Source: Lachnospiraceae bacterium
GTDB taxonomy: Bacteria; Bacillota; Clostridia; Lachnospirales; Lachnospiraceae
Reading direction: 5' to 3'
NCBI GenBank assembly: GCA_021205755.1
Contig: JAJPWX010000104.1
Location: forward strand, 1-57,076
Length of the DNA stretch: 57,076 nt
The position numbers and the translations under genes were made by a program. The notes beneath the pieces are model-generated. The model was not told the DNA's origin. It ran no database searches and was given only the letters and a program-made list of their open reading frames with translations. Shown piece after piece: positions 35,191-44,837 of the stretch. Numbering within the stretch: position 1 is the first letter of the stretch; every line of letters begins with the position of its first letter.

Positions 35191-37533
35191 ATGTACTACC
35201 AGAAAGGAATTATCCCGGAAGGGAATTCCGGGGATAAGAAACTGACCGTTGGCGTACTCGTCAGCGGCATTCTTGATGATTTCACACAGCACATCTGCAA
35301 TGGCATTATGGCAGAAGCACAGGCAAAGGGCGTAGATACCATCTTTCTCCCAGGCAAATATCTGGATCGTGACCTGAAAGACAATCGCGAACTGATGTAC
35401 GAGTATCAGTATAGTACCGTTTTTTCCTATCTGGAAAAAGGTTGTGTGGATGCCCTGCTCATCGCCGCGGACTGCATCGGCTGTTTTACGATGCAGGATC
35501 GGATTCGCCGCCTGCTGCACCAGTATGACGGGATTCCGATTGTACTGATCGCAGCCAAAATGGAAGGTTACGCGGATGTGACCTTTGAAAATGAATCTGG
35601 GATCCGTGAGGGGCTGGAGTATCTGATTGATACCTGCGGTTTCACTCGAATCGGTATGATTGGCGGACATGAGAACAACACCGACGCGGTGGAGCGCCAC
35701 GAAATTTTCCGCCGTGTACTTGCAGAGCACGGGCTTGCTTTTCCATCGCACCGCTATGCAGAAGGAGACTTGTCTTCAAACAGTGAAGAAGTTTTTCGCG
35801 CCTTTCTGGATGAGAATCCGGATCTGGAAGCGGTCTTTTGTGTCAATGACGATACCGCACTCGGCCTGTACCAGGAGATGTATCGGCGCGGGCTTATGCC
35901 CGGACGGGATCTTTCCATTCTCGGATTTGACGACGCGCCAGCCGGGGCAAAGGCAGCTCCCCCGCTTTCCACAGTACTCGCCGACCCAAATCAGCTGGGT
36001 GAAGCGGCTCTGCGCGCCGTGCTGGATCTGTATTACGGACGCCCCATCCGAGACCGCTCTATTCCCACTCATTTTCTCCTGCGTGACTCCATCACACAGG
36101 GTAAAGAAGGAAGAAAAAGTGTTTTACAGATTCTGGATGGACTGGAATCCAATTTTCATGATATTTTTTATCATAATTATCACGCGGAAGTCCAGGTCGA
36201 GCTGGAGGATGTCAGACAATCCTATATCCGGCTGTTTGAATCTCTCGCCGCCTACTTTACGCGAAAGGAGGACAATTCCATTTCTTTCGCGGATGTAGGA
36301 TTTGCTCTCGATGATTTTCTGAGCCGGGATGTGGTCGGCATCGCTGATATGGATGGTCTGATGACAGGTTTTGAGCAGTTTTACCACGCGCTTCTGGAAT
36401 TTCAGACAGATAACGATTTCCGCTTTGAATTGCGAAACGCTTTTTCGACAATTTACCGGAAGATTATCCGCGCCATGAACCGGCACTCCGCCACTGTGCT
36501 GGAGCAGGAATATCAGATGAATTACGATATAAAGCTCTTCGTGCAGAATATTCTCCAGTTTGAGCACGGAACAGATGAGAGTTTCTGTTCCATTCTGGAG
36601 AACCTGGACTGGCTGCAAATCAAAAACGCCTGGCTCTATCTTCTCCCGACGCCTCTGGAGCATCTGTTTCTGGAGCCGTTCGACACACCGGAAGAGCTGG
36701 AGCTGAAAGCCGTTTTGCAGGATGGCGCTGTACGATCCGTGCCTCAGCCGGAACAGGCACAGACACTGCTTGAGGTATATCAGAATGCAAAGCCGGCTGA
36801 CAGAAAAAGCGCGCACGCACAGGTCATGCTCCCTCTTTTCTCTGGGAAAATCGTGTATGGCATCCTGATCTGCGACATGGCGCATTCCCTGTATGTCAAC
36901 GGAGAGTTTCTCATCAACCAGTTAAGTTCTGCCATCAAGATGATCACGCTTCTTACGGCCAACGAAAAAATTCAGGCACAATTGGAAGTAAACCTGGAAA
37001 CACTCAAGGACCATAATATCGAGCTGGACACGATCTCTAAATCCGACCCGCTCACCGGCATTCTGAACCTCCGCGGCTTCTACGCACTGGCAGAGGAGCG
37101 CTTCGATACCCTGCGGCAGGCAGGACGCCACCAGGTCGTCCTTTATATCGATATGAACAACCTCAAGATCGTCAATGACCGTTTCGGCCACAAGGAAGGA
37201 GATTCCTCCCTGCGGAAAATCGGCCAGGTACTAAAGGAGCTTGTAAGCGGCCGCGGCATCGCCGGACGCATCGGCGGGGATGAATTCACCTGTCTGATCG
37301 AGACACGCAAGGGAGACAGCGGCAAGGAGCTCATCGAGTCCCTCTATGAAAAATTTGACCGCTATAACCATAGCAGCGATAAGCCATATCTGGTGACCGT
37401 CTCCGCCGGAGCCTGTCCAATTGCACCGGAGGATGACATTTCGCTGAAGGAAGCGCTGATCCGTGCGGACCAGAAGCTTTACGAGGTGAAAAAAGAGCGG
37501 AAGTGGGAAGTAATAAAACATACGGAGGTGTAA
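35191..37533 (+). CDS. Cytosolic diguanylate cyclase with LacI-type ligand-binding sensor domain
   Basis: The 780-residue protein starts with a periplasmic-binding-protein fold of the LacI type (VGVLVSGILDDFTQHICNGIM, then FCVNDDTALGLYQEM and LSILGFDDAP). No signal peptide or membrane helix is present, so the sensor is inside the cell. A long helical middle part (about residues 320-590) leads to a C-terminal GGDEF domain: SDPLTGILNLRGFY, then YIDMNNLKIVNDRFGH, then the intact RIGGDEF active site. It should make cyclic-di-GMP in response to a small, perhaps sugar-like ligand. The start ATG 35191 follows GGGGGGAG. The next gene starts 2 bp after the stop, using a GGAGG inside this gene's end. 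Confidence 0.92.
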   Translation: MYYQKGIIPEGNSGDKKLTVGVLVSGILDDFTQHICNGIMAEAQAKGVDTIFLPGKYLDRDLKDNRELMYEYQYSTVFSYLEKGCVDALLIAADCIGCFTMQDRIRRLLHQYDGIPIVLIAAKMEGYADVTFENESGIREGLEYLIDTCGFTRIGMIGGHENNTDAVERHEIFRRVLAEHGLAFPSHRYAEGDLSSNSEEVFRAFLDENPDLEAVFCVNDDTALGLYQEMYRRGLMPGRDLSILGFDDAPAGAKAAPPLSTVLADPNQLGEAALRAVLDLYYGRPIRDRSIPTHFLLRDSITQGKEGRKSVLQILDGLESNFHDIFYHNYHAEVQVELEDVRQSYIRLFESLAAYFTRKEDNSISFADVGFALDDFLSRDVVGIADMDGLMTGFEQFYHALLEFQTDNDFRFELRNAFSTIYRKIIRAMNRHSATVLEQEYQMNYDIKLFVQNILQFEHGTDESFCSILENLDWLQIKNAWLYLLPTPLEHLFLEPFDTPEELELKAVLQDGAVRSVPQPEQAQTLLEVYQNAKPADRKSAHAQVMLPLFSGKIVYGILICDMAHSLYVNGEFLINQLSSAIKMITLLTANEKIQAQLEVNLETLKDHNIELDTISKSDPLTGILNLRGFYALAEERFDTLRQAGRHQVVLYIDMNNLKIVNDRFGHKEGDSSLRKIGQVLKELVSGRGIAGRIGGDEFTCLIETRKGDSGKELIESLYEKFDRYNHSSDKPYLVTVSAGACPIAPEDDISLKEALIRADQKLYEVKKERKWEVIKHTEV

Positions 37534-37534
37534 A

Positions 37535-39124
37535 ATGGGTGAATACTTAAATCCGGGAAATGAAGCATTTCAGTCAATCGTTAACGATATTTATATAGAT
37601 AAAACAGGATTGATTGCTTATATTAACAGCACAATTAACACCCCCCCGTAAGCTCACTCATTTTAGTCGTCCAAGACGCTTTGGAAAATCTTTTGCAGCC
37701 AAAATGTTATGTGCTTATTATGATAGAAGCTGCGATTCCCACGCTCTGTTTGCGAAATTAAAAATATCCAAAACAGACTCTTTCGAAACTTATATAAATA
37801 AATTTGATGTAATTTATCTGGATATGGTTCGGTTTGTGTCAAACTGCACGGATAAAAAAATATAGTAAAAGATATCCAAACTCGAATAATCCGTGAATTA
37901 AAAATAGAATTTCCAGAGATTAAAGATCTCGAGGAACCGGTTTTGCCATATGTACTCTCCGCAATTGTTGCAAAGACAAACAAAAAATTTATTTTCATTA
38001 TAGATGAGTGGGACGCTTTATTCCGTGAAGCAAAGGATGACTTCGGTCTACAGGAAGAATACGTTCAGCTTTTGAGAGGCATTTTCAAAGGTGGCCCGGA
38101 AACAGATAAAACAATCGCTGCCGCATATATGACAGGAATCCTTCCTATAAAAAAATATGGAACACAATCCGCTTTAACAGATTTTAAAGAATTCACTATG
38201 ACACGGCCGGCTAAGCTGGCGCAATATGTCGGTTTCACTGAATCGGAAGTAAAGAAGCTGTGTAAAAAATACCATATGGATTTTGAAAACATGAATGCAT
38301 GGTATGACGGTTACTCTTTTAATCGTATTCAACATATTTATAGCCCAAATTCCGTCATAAATGCTGTAACGAATGAAGAATTCGGAAATTACTGGACGGA
38401 TTCTGAATCCTATGATTCGCTTAAAAATTATATCAGCATGAACTATGACGGTCTTCGGGATGCCATTATTTCCATGCTCGGCGGTAAATCTGTAAGAATC
38501 CGAATCGGTACATTTCAAAATGATATTACATCATTTAAGAGCAAAGATGATGTGCTGACATTACTAATCCATCTGGGGTATCTGGGGTATGACGCGGCGG
38601 AGAAAAAAGTATTTATCCCAAATAAAGAGGTGGCGGAAGCTTTCGCAGATTCTGTGAGTGGTGATAAATGGGAAGATGTAGCGGAATTGCTCCAGAATTC
38701 AGAAGACCTGCTGGAAGCAACGATTCGCGGTGATTGCAGTGCGGTGGCAAATGCATTAGAAAAGGTACACGCATTAAATTCTTCTGTATTGCGATACAAT
38801 AATGAGGCTTCCCTGAGCAGTGCCATTATGATTGCATACTACACTGCCAGAAGGTTTTATAAAATTATTCCGGAATTACCTGATGGCAAAGGATTCGCAG
38901 ATCTTGCATTCTTGCCTGGAAAGGGTGTAAACAAACCTGCTATGATCATAGAATTAAAATATGATAAAGATGCAGACACAGCGATCAAACAAATTCACGA
39001 TAACCGTTACGGAGGAGATTTAAAAAAATATTTTGGAAACCTTTTGCTCGTTGGGATTAACTATGATAAAGACGCAACAGGAGAAAGCAGGAAAAAACAT
39101 TCCTGTGTAATTGAAAAAGTATAG
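37535..39124 (+). pseudogene. AAA-ATPase/PD-(D/E)XK protein interrupted by two homopolymer frameshifts
   Basis: Three segments together encode one protein of about 530 residues. The family is the predicted AAA-ATPase with a C-terminal PDDEXK_9 domain, often associated with mobile DNA. Segment 1 (from ATG 37535) reads MGEYLNPGNEAFQSIVND and stops just after a run of seven C at 37641-37647. Removing one C restores the Walker-like RPRRFGKS. Segment 2 stops after a run of seven A at 37854-37860. Adding one A restores the frame into KDIQTRIIREL and the rest, including IIDEWDALF and the nuclease core MIIELKYDKDAD. Both changes are single-base and in homopolymers. They may be real inactivation, phase variation, slippage-dependent expression or sequencing error. 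GGAGG precedes the ATG. Confidence 0.85.
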
Positions 39125-39142
39125 GTGACGATCATTCATAAC

Positions 39143-39168
39143 GGCATCCCGTATTTTTACGGGATGCC
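39143..39168. terminator. Bidirectional terminator between convergent genes
   Basis: GGCATCCCGTA and TACGGGATGCC form a perfect 11-bp stem with loop TTTT. It sits between the broken ATPase gene (plus) and the end of the ion-transport operon (minus). A T-rich tail follows on the plus strand. Confidence 0.75.
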
Positions 39169-39182
39169 ATTTCTCTCTTGTT

Positions 39183-41456
39183 TTACCACCACAGAATGTA
39201 TACCAGCGTCAGAGTAAAACCAATGATTACAAGCAGCAGTCCATAAGAAAGGCTCCGGGCTATGAGTGTATTGCTCTCCCGCCATACGTCATAGCGCAGC
39301 GCCAACTCACGCTGGTAGTCGACGGTACCGGGATTTTTGCGCCGCCAGGTGCGGTTTGCCAGTCTCTGAAAAGCATTCATCACTTTTCCTGCAGCATCGG
39401 TCAGCACCGTTCCGTGCGGACGCTCATGCGGCAGCGGGGAGTCTTTGTAGACACTCTTGCGCAGTCCCACCACGGAAAAATCGATCAGGCTGTCAAGCAG
39501 GCGCGCCGCAACATGTCCTACCGGAATCAGAAGCTTCACCAGCGTATCGGTCAGCACATCCAGCACGTGACAGATGGCGCCGAACACAAACGGCAGGAAC
39601 TGCAGCACAAGCGGACGGTAGATCAGGTTTTCCAGATCCAGCCAGGACGGCCATGCATTGATATATTCCCTTGTTGCCGCAGTACGCACCGAAGATGCTT
39701 TCTTTGCTTTTCCGCCTTTTGCACGTTTCGGAACCGCAGCCTGCTTTACCTCTTTCATCAGCAGCGTTCGAATGACAAACAAATACACAACCGCCCCGAT
39801 GCAGATCGAGATCATCGCCCCGGAGAGATTCTTCAGGCTGAAGTAGCTGACCACATGCCCGAATTCTTCGAGTCTCATAAAGCTCTGGCCAAGCTCTGCA
39901 GCTTTGTCCATGATCGCGTGCGGGAAAAGACCCCACACCAGAAGAACCAGTGCGCTGCCCGCCAGGGCGAAGGTACTCATCGGATTCATATAGTTCTTCT
40001 GCTCATCATAGTTTTTCTGCAACGTATCATCTGCATTTTTCTCAACAAAAATTGCTACAAAAAGCTTTGTCATATACGCCACAGTCAGACCGCCGGAGAA
40101 CAGGAAGAGATATTCCAGCGCGCGGAAAATCAGGCCGCCACCATACTCCAGAATACTCTCGTGGAGCAGCGTTTTGCTGATATAACCGCCAAAGAGCGGA
40201 ATACCGCCGATCGCCAATGCGCCAATCAGGAATATAACCTTAAGCAGCGGTTTTTTCCTGCCATAGCCGCGGATGACGTTCAGGTCAAGCGCATGCACAT
40301 TCATGTAAATCACACCGGCCGCCATGAATAACACCAGCTTAATCATGGAGTGATTCATCATGTGAAGCAGCGTTCCATGCACAGCCAGTGCATTCTCCTC
40401 CCCGAGCATACACTGCATTCCCACGCCGATCAGGATAAAACCGATCTGCGACATGGAGGAACAGGCGAGTGTCCGCTTGAGGTTAATCGAAAAGACTGCC
40501 AGCAGCGCGCCGCCGAACATGGTAATCGCGCCAATGATCAAAATCAGCGTCCCCCACTGCTTATCATGCAAAAACAGCCCGCAGGAAATCACCAGAATAC
40601 CGTAAATACCGGTTTTCGTCAGGATGCCGGACAGCAGTGCGGACGCCGGGGCCGGAGCCACCGGATGCGCTTTCGGCAGCCAGATATGCAGCGGGAAGGC
40701 GCCCGCCTTTGCCCCAAAACCAACCAGCATGCAGCAGCCCAGCGCGTACAGCACCGGCTTGTTTTCATACGCGGACGCGGCGGCAGACAACTCAGAAATC
40801 GTAAGCGTCCCCAGCTCATGATAAACGCCAAAAATCCCCATCAGCATGACCAGACCGCCCAGCACCGCCACAGCCAGGTACGTATCCGCCGCACGGAGCG
40901 CCGCATTATTTTCCTCATGTGCCACCCAAACATAGGAGGTAAAGGACATCATTTCAAAAAAGATAAACGTCGTGTACAGATCCGCAGAAAAGAACACACC
41001 CAATGTTGCACCTAATGTCAGTAAAAAGAATACATAAAAACGATCCGGGGAGGGTTCCTTTTCTTCATGAGCCGTTTCCGAAATCCCTACCTCATGGTTT
41101 CCAAAATACTGCGGACACAAAAGCGCCGTCATCATCCACATCAGTCCGGCAATAAGTCCATAAAGCAGCCGGAAGCCGTCCAGCGTAAAATGCAGTCCAA
41201 ACCCGCAGACGCCAGGGATCGTCAGAGACAAGACAGCACTCTCCTGCGCATCCTGCGCACTGCCGATAAACAGAACCAGCATCAGCAGAAATTCCGTAAC
41301 AGCCACAATATCCGCCACCAGTGCGCTGCCGGTCAGGAAGAAGCGGGCGTGCGTTCCGTTTTCATGCTTGATGCATCCGCGAAGCGCCCACGCCAGGAGG
41401 CCGCCGATCATCGGATAAAATACCAGCACAGCCAGTATACCATTCATATTCATCAT
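39183..41456 (-). CDS. NuoL/MrpA-type ion-translocating membrane subunit with long C-terminal extension
   Basis: The 757-residue polytopic protein is the fourth antiporter-like subunit of the operon. The helix-5 glutamate lies in FFEMMSFTSYVW, the helix-7 lysine in FGAKAGAFPLHIWLPKAHPVAPAPASALLSG, and a late lysine in GGYISKTLLHES. From about residue 575 a 180-residue extension begins with a Lys/Ala-rich loop. It continues with amphipathic segments and closes with one final helix (LLLVIIGFTLTLVYILWW). This recalls the lateral helix of NuoL, but the similarity is only architectural. It is the last gene of the operon. Confidence 0.9.
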   Translation of the reverse strand: MMNMNGILAVLVFYPMIGGLLAWALRGCIKHENGTHARFFLTGSALVADIVAVTEFLLMLVLFIGSAQDAQESAVLSLTIPGVCGFGLHFTLDGFRLLYGLIAGLMWMMTALLCPQYFGNHEVGISETAHEEKEPSPDRFYVFFLLTLGATLGVFFSADLYTTFIFFEMMSFTSYVWVAHEENNAALRAADTYLAVAVLGGLVMLMGIFGVYHELGTLTISELSAAASAYENKPVLYALGCCMLVGFGAKAGAFPLHIWLPKAHPVAPAPASALLSGILTKTGIYGILVISCGLFLHDKQWGTLILIIGAITMFGGALLAVFSINLKRTLACSSMSQIGFILIGVGMQCMLGEENALAVHGTLLHMMNHSMIKLVLFMAAGVIYMNVHALDLNVIRGYGRKKPLLKVIFLIGALAIGGIPLFGGYISKTLLHESILEYGGGLIFRALEYLFLFSGGLTVAYMTKLFVAIFVEKNADDTLQKNYDEQKNYMNPMSTFALAGSALVLLVWGLFPHAIMDKAAELGQSFMRLEEFGHVVSYFSLKNLSGAMISICIGAVVYLFVIRTLLMKEVKQAAVPKRAKGGKAKKASSVRTAATREYINAWPSWLDLENLIYRPLVLQFLPFVFGAICHVLDVLTDTLVKLLIPVGHVAARLLDSLIDFSVVGLRKSVYKDSPLPHERPHGTVLTDAAGKVMNAFQRLANRTWRRKNPGTVDYQRELALRYDVWRESNTLIARSLSYGLLLVIIGFTLTLVYILWW

Positions 41457-41470
41457 CGTCCTCCTCCTTC

Positions 41471-43042
41471 CTATTGAATCGCCGACGCGATCTGTGTAAA
41501 TGCGTCAATCAGCGGCTGCGGATGCAGGCCAATCACGAACATCGCCGCCACAAAAAGCACCAGCGGCAGAAGCATCATCCAGCCCGGATCTTTAACTTCG
41601 TCATACGGGACGATCTTATGCGCATCCGACACTTCCGCATTCCCAGCCTCTTCGGTTTGATTGGGATCATCTGACGCAAGGCTCTCGCAAGAGGGATTTT
41701 TCACTTCCCCTTCTGTTTTTGGGGACAGCACAAACGCCCGCACACTGATAGTCAGCATATAGATCGCGGTCAAGAGCGCGGAAATCATCAGCGCCGCCAC
41801 GCCAACAACCGCCAGCGGATGCGCACTGTCGAGCGCAGCTTTTACCAGATTCCATTTGCTGATAAAGCCTGCCAGCCCCGGCACACCCATCAGTGCCAGC
41901 CCTGAGATCGTAAAAATTCCAAAAACCTTCGGCATCTTTTTTCCAAGCCCGTCCAGCTGGTGGATGTATTCTCTGCCGCTCTGGCAAATCACCGCACCCG
42001 CGCAGAAGAAGGAACAGATCTTGATCACTGCATGGCAGATCATGTGGCAGAGCGCACCGACCAATCCCAGCGGCGTCATCAGCGCCGTGCCAAACAGGAT
42101 GTAGGAAAGATTGCTCACCGTCGACCAGGCCAGACGCCGTTTTAAATGCGTCTCTTTGAGCGCGCGGCTGCAGCCGTAGACAATCGTAAACACAATCGGA
42201 ATCAGCACTGCGGTCTGTGCCCAGGTGCCGCGCAGAAATTCGGTACCAAAGCTATAGTAAGTAATTCGCATGGTTGCAAACGCACCAGCCTTTACGACTG
42301 CCACGGCGTGAAGAAGCGCCGTAACCGGCGTCGGGGCAACACCCGCTTTTGGCAGCCAGCCGGAAAACGGCCACATAGCTGCCTTCACGCTAAATCCGAA
42401 GAAGCAAAATACATAGACCAGAAGCAGCAGGTTTGTCCGGCTGCCGATTTTGGTCAGATCCAGCACGCCGCCCGCTACAAAGTCCGCGGAGGTGCCGTAT
42501 ACCAGAATAAAAATCACGCCGATAAAAGCAAAGGCTGCGCCGCCAAGCGAATAATAAAGATAGGTTCGCCCAGCCAGAACCGCCTCCCGTGTCAGGGTGT
42601 GTATGACAAGCGGCAGCGTCACCAGCGTCAGCATTTCGTAAAAGCAGTACATCGTCACCAGATCCTCTGCCAGAGCGATCCCCATCGTAATCCCAAAGGT
42701 CATCGTATAAAACATGAAGAAAAATTTCTCGTGCTCTTCATGGCTCATATACTCAAACGCATAGAGTGTCGCCAGCGGCCAGAGGACAGAAATCAGAGCA
42801 GCGAAAACGGTGCCCAGACCGTCCAGGGAAAAGCTCAGCGACAGGTTACTCGTAAAACGAAACAGGACAAACGCTCCCTCCGGCCGGTTGAAAAGCACCG
42901 TCAGCGCCAGCAGAGAATTGACAAGTACCACGCCCTCCGTATAAATCATCATCTGTTTTCGGCTGCGAAACGGAAGCAGCGGAATCAATGCCCCGCCCAC
43001 AATCGGAAGCAGTACAAGAACTGCCAGAAAAAAGGCACGCAT
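41471..43042 (-). CDS. NuoM/MrpD-type ion-translocating membrane subunit
   Basis: The 523-residue antiporter-like protein has about 14 helices. Proton-path residues are in FYEMLTLVTLPLVIH (Glu), FSVKAAMWPFSGWLPKAGVAPTPVTALLHAV (Lys) and AGFISKWNLVKAAL (late Lys). The loop reads PKAGVAPTP, where its neighbours have the HPVAPAPASA form. An acidic linker of about 45 residues lies before the last two helices. It lies 14 bp upstream of the NuoL-like gene, in line with one transcript. Confidence 0.92.
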   Translation of the reverse strand: MRAFFLAVLVLLPIVGGALIPLLPFRSRKQMMIYTEGVVLVNSLLALTVLFNRPEGAFVLFRFTSNLSLSFSLDGLGTVFAALISVLWPLATLYAFEYMSHEEHEKFFFMFYTMTFGITMGIALAEDLVTMYCFYEMLTLVTLPLVIHTLTREAVLAGRTYLYYSLGGAAFAFIGVIFILVYGTSADFVAGGVLDLTKIGSRTNLLLLVYVFCFFGFSVKAAMWPFSGWLPKAGVAPTPVTALLHAVAVVKAGAFATMRITYYSFGTEFLRGTWAQTAVLIPIVFTIVYGCSRALKETHLKRRLAWSTVSNLSYILFGTALMTPLGLVGALCHMICHAVIKICSFFCAGAVICQSGREYIHQLDGLGKKMPKVFGIFTISGLALMGVPGLAGFISKWNLVKAALDSAHPLAVVGVAALMISALLTAIYMLTISVRAFVLSPKTEGEVKNPSCESLASDDPNQTEEAGNAEVSDAHKIVPYDEVKDPGWMMLLPLVLFVAAMFVIGLHPQPLIDAFTQIASAIQ

Positions 43043-43057
43043 CCAACCTCCTCCTCT

Positions 43058-44626
43058 CTACATCACTGCTGTGGCGATTTTGCTCACAAACTGAATCAGC
43101 GGATTTGGGAACACGCCCAGAAGAATCGACAGCGCCGCAAAAATAGCCAGCGGAATCAGCATCCCAAGAGGCGCCTCGGTGACACCTGAGAGCGGATCCG
43201 TCTCCGCCTGTGTCTGGACAGCATCCGTTTCCGGGGAGGCGGCATTTTCAGCAGCAATAGCAACATGGGCATTCGATTTTACCTTCGGGAAAAATCCATT
43301 GGTCACAATCGAGAGCAGATATCCCGCCGTCAGCAAAGCAGACAAAAGCAGCACTGCCGGTCCTGCCCAGCCAAAGACACCCACGTTTGCCTCCAGCGCT
43401 CCCTGCGCCAGATACCATTTGCTGATAAAGCCGCTTGCAGGCGGAATGCCTACCAGAGCAAGGGAAGCAAATGTAAAGCACCAGAGCGTCTTCGGCATTT
43501 TTTTGCCGATGCCCTCCAGCTGATCCACCTCTGAAAGCCCCGCCCGATAGATAAAGATTCCGGCGGTTAAAAACAGGGCGCATTTGATAAATGCGTGGAA
43601 GACCACATGCAGCAACGCGCCTTCCATACCGGTCGGAGAAAGGACAGACAACCCGAACAAAATATAGGACACCTGGCTGACCGTGGAATACGCCAGACGC
43701 TTTTTCACCACCTTTTCGCGGAACGCAAGCATTGAACCCATAAATACGGTAAGCAGTGACAGAGTCATCCACGCCGTCTGCACCCAGGTGCTGCGGATAA
43801 AGTCCGCACCCACAATATAAAATACCACCCGGACAATCGAAAGCACACCAGCCTTTGCGATGATACCGGAAAGAACCGCCGAAGCCGGAGCCGGAGCAAC
43901 CGGATGCGCGGTCGGCAGCCACGCGTGCAGCGGAAACATACCGGCTTTTGCGCCAAAACCGATCAGAGCTGCCATCACCGCCGCCAAGAGAATTCCCGTA
44001 TGCCCCTGTGCCAGTGCCAGGTTCAGAGTGCCTCCGGCTGTAAAGGTGATCGAGTCACAGTATTTATATAGGAAGAAAATCGCAAACAGGCCGAGGTACG
44101 CGCCGCACATAGAGTAAAACAAATATTTCAGCGCCGCCATGATTGACTCACGCGTACCACTGTGCAGCACCATCGGCATCGAAGTCAGCGTCATCAGCTC
44201 ATAAAACAGATACATCGTCACCAGATTACCGGAAAAGCAGAGCGCCACCAGCACTCCATAGACAATCAGATAAAACCCGAAGAACCGCCGCTCCTTTCCC
44301 TCATGCTCCATGTAGGTAAACGCGTAAAAGCACACCAGTACCCAGGCAATGCTGAACACTGTCACAAACAGACGGCTGACGTCGTCCACCTGGAAATAGA
44401 TCGGGATTCCCTCCATCAGTTCAAACCAGGTATAAGTATTATCCCCCGACCAGGCCGCCAGAAGCGCCAGTACCGCAGAAACAATCAGCACAGCCGCAGT
44501 CACTGTGTGCAAACGGGTCAGGCTTTCCTTGCTGCTATCTCCAACATCTTCCTGCTTTACAGGCAAAAGAAGCAATACGCCTGCGATAACCGGCAGAAAA
44601 ACCGGTATCAAAATCCAGATTCCCAT
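43058..44626 (-). CDS. NuoM/MrpD-type ion-translocating membrane subunit
   Basis: The 522-residue antiporter-like protein has key residues in FYELMTLTSMPMVLH (Glu), FGAKAGMFPLHAWLPTAHPVAPAPASAVLSGI (Lys) and SGFISKWYLAQGAL (late Lys). It resembles the 523-residue neighbour in length, start (PVFLPVIAGVLLLLP) and the acidic linker before the last helices, so the two probably arose by duplication. The structured repeat copy B lies directly upstream and separates this gene from the preceding subunit by 212 bp, the only large gap in the operon. Confidence 0.92.
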   Translation of the reverse strand: MGIWILIPVFLPVIAGVLLLLPVKQEDVGDSSKESLTRLHTVTAAVLIVSAVLALLAAWSGDNTYTWFELMEGIPIYFQVDDVSRLFVTVFSIAWVLVCFYAFTYMEHEGKERRFFGFYLIVYGVLVALCFSGNLVTMYLFYELMTLTSMPMVLHSGTRESIMAALKYLFYSMCGAYLGLFAIFFLYKYCDSITFTAGGTLNLALAQGHTGILLAAVMAALIGFGAKAGMFPLHAWLPTAHPVAPAPASAVLSGIIAKAGVLSIVRVVFYIVGADFIRSTWVQTAWMTLSLLTVFMGSMLAFREKVVKKRLAYSTVSQVSYILFGLSVLSPTGMEGALLHVVFHAFIKCALFLTAGIFIYRAGLSEVDQLEGIGKKMPKTLWCFTFASLALVGIPPASGFISKWYLAQGALEANVGVFGWAGPAVLLLSALLTAGYLLSIVTNGFFPKVKSNAHVAIAAENAASPETDAVQTQAETDPLSGVTEAPLGMLIPLAIFAALSILLGVFPNPLIQFVSKIATAVM

Positions 44627-44671
44627 AGTCTCCTCCTTATCCTTTTTCCTTTTGCTGCTCTTTCGTACGTA

Positions 44672-44832
44672 TCAGCGCAGCAGGCCACAGATCGCCTGCT
44701 ATGCAGGCTATATGCCGCCTTCAGCGTCATATGTCTGTGGCTCGCTGGGCGTTCCGCCCATCCCAAAAGGAAACCGCATCCCTTCGCAGATAAATCTGCG
44801 AGGTCTGCTCTTTCCTTTTGCTGCTGCGCTGA
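44672..44832 (+). repeat. Structured dispersed repeat, copy B (inside the ion-transport operon)
   Basis: Closing arms TCAGCGCAGCA and TGCTGCGCTGA form an 11-bp stem in which two base pairs differ from the other copies on both sides. The long arm is CAAAAGG with CCTTTTG, again changed on both sides. The sub-hairpins CCTGC/GCAGG and ATATG/CATAT are kept. The 15-mer TTTCCTTTTGCTGCT occurs both inside the element (44811-44825) and just outside it (44645-44659). The gene start of the downstream subunit is 45 bp away on the minus strand. Confidence 0.85.
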
Positions 44833-44837
44833 ACTGG

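Noticed and set aside
37614-37865. An 83-codon frame as an independent small gene
   Set aside because: Its product is the missing middle part of the AAA-ATPase and joins the flanking frames after single-base corrections.
42146-43189. A 347-codon plus-strand frame opposite the NuoM-like gene
   Set aside because: Gln/His/Arg-rich product typical of the antisense of membrane proteins; the opposite strand encodes a complete antiporter subunit.
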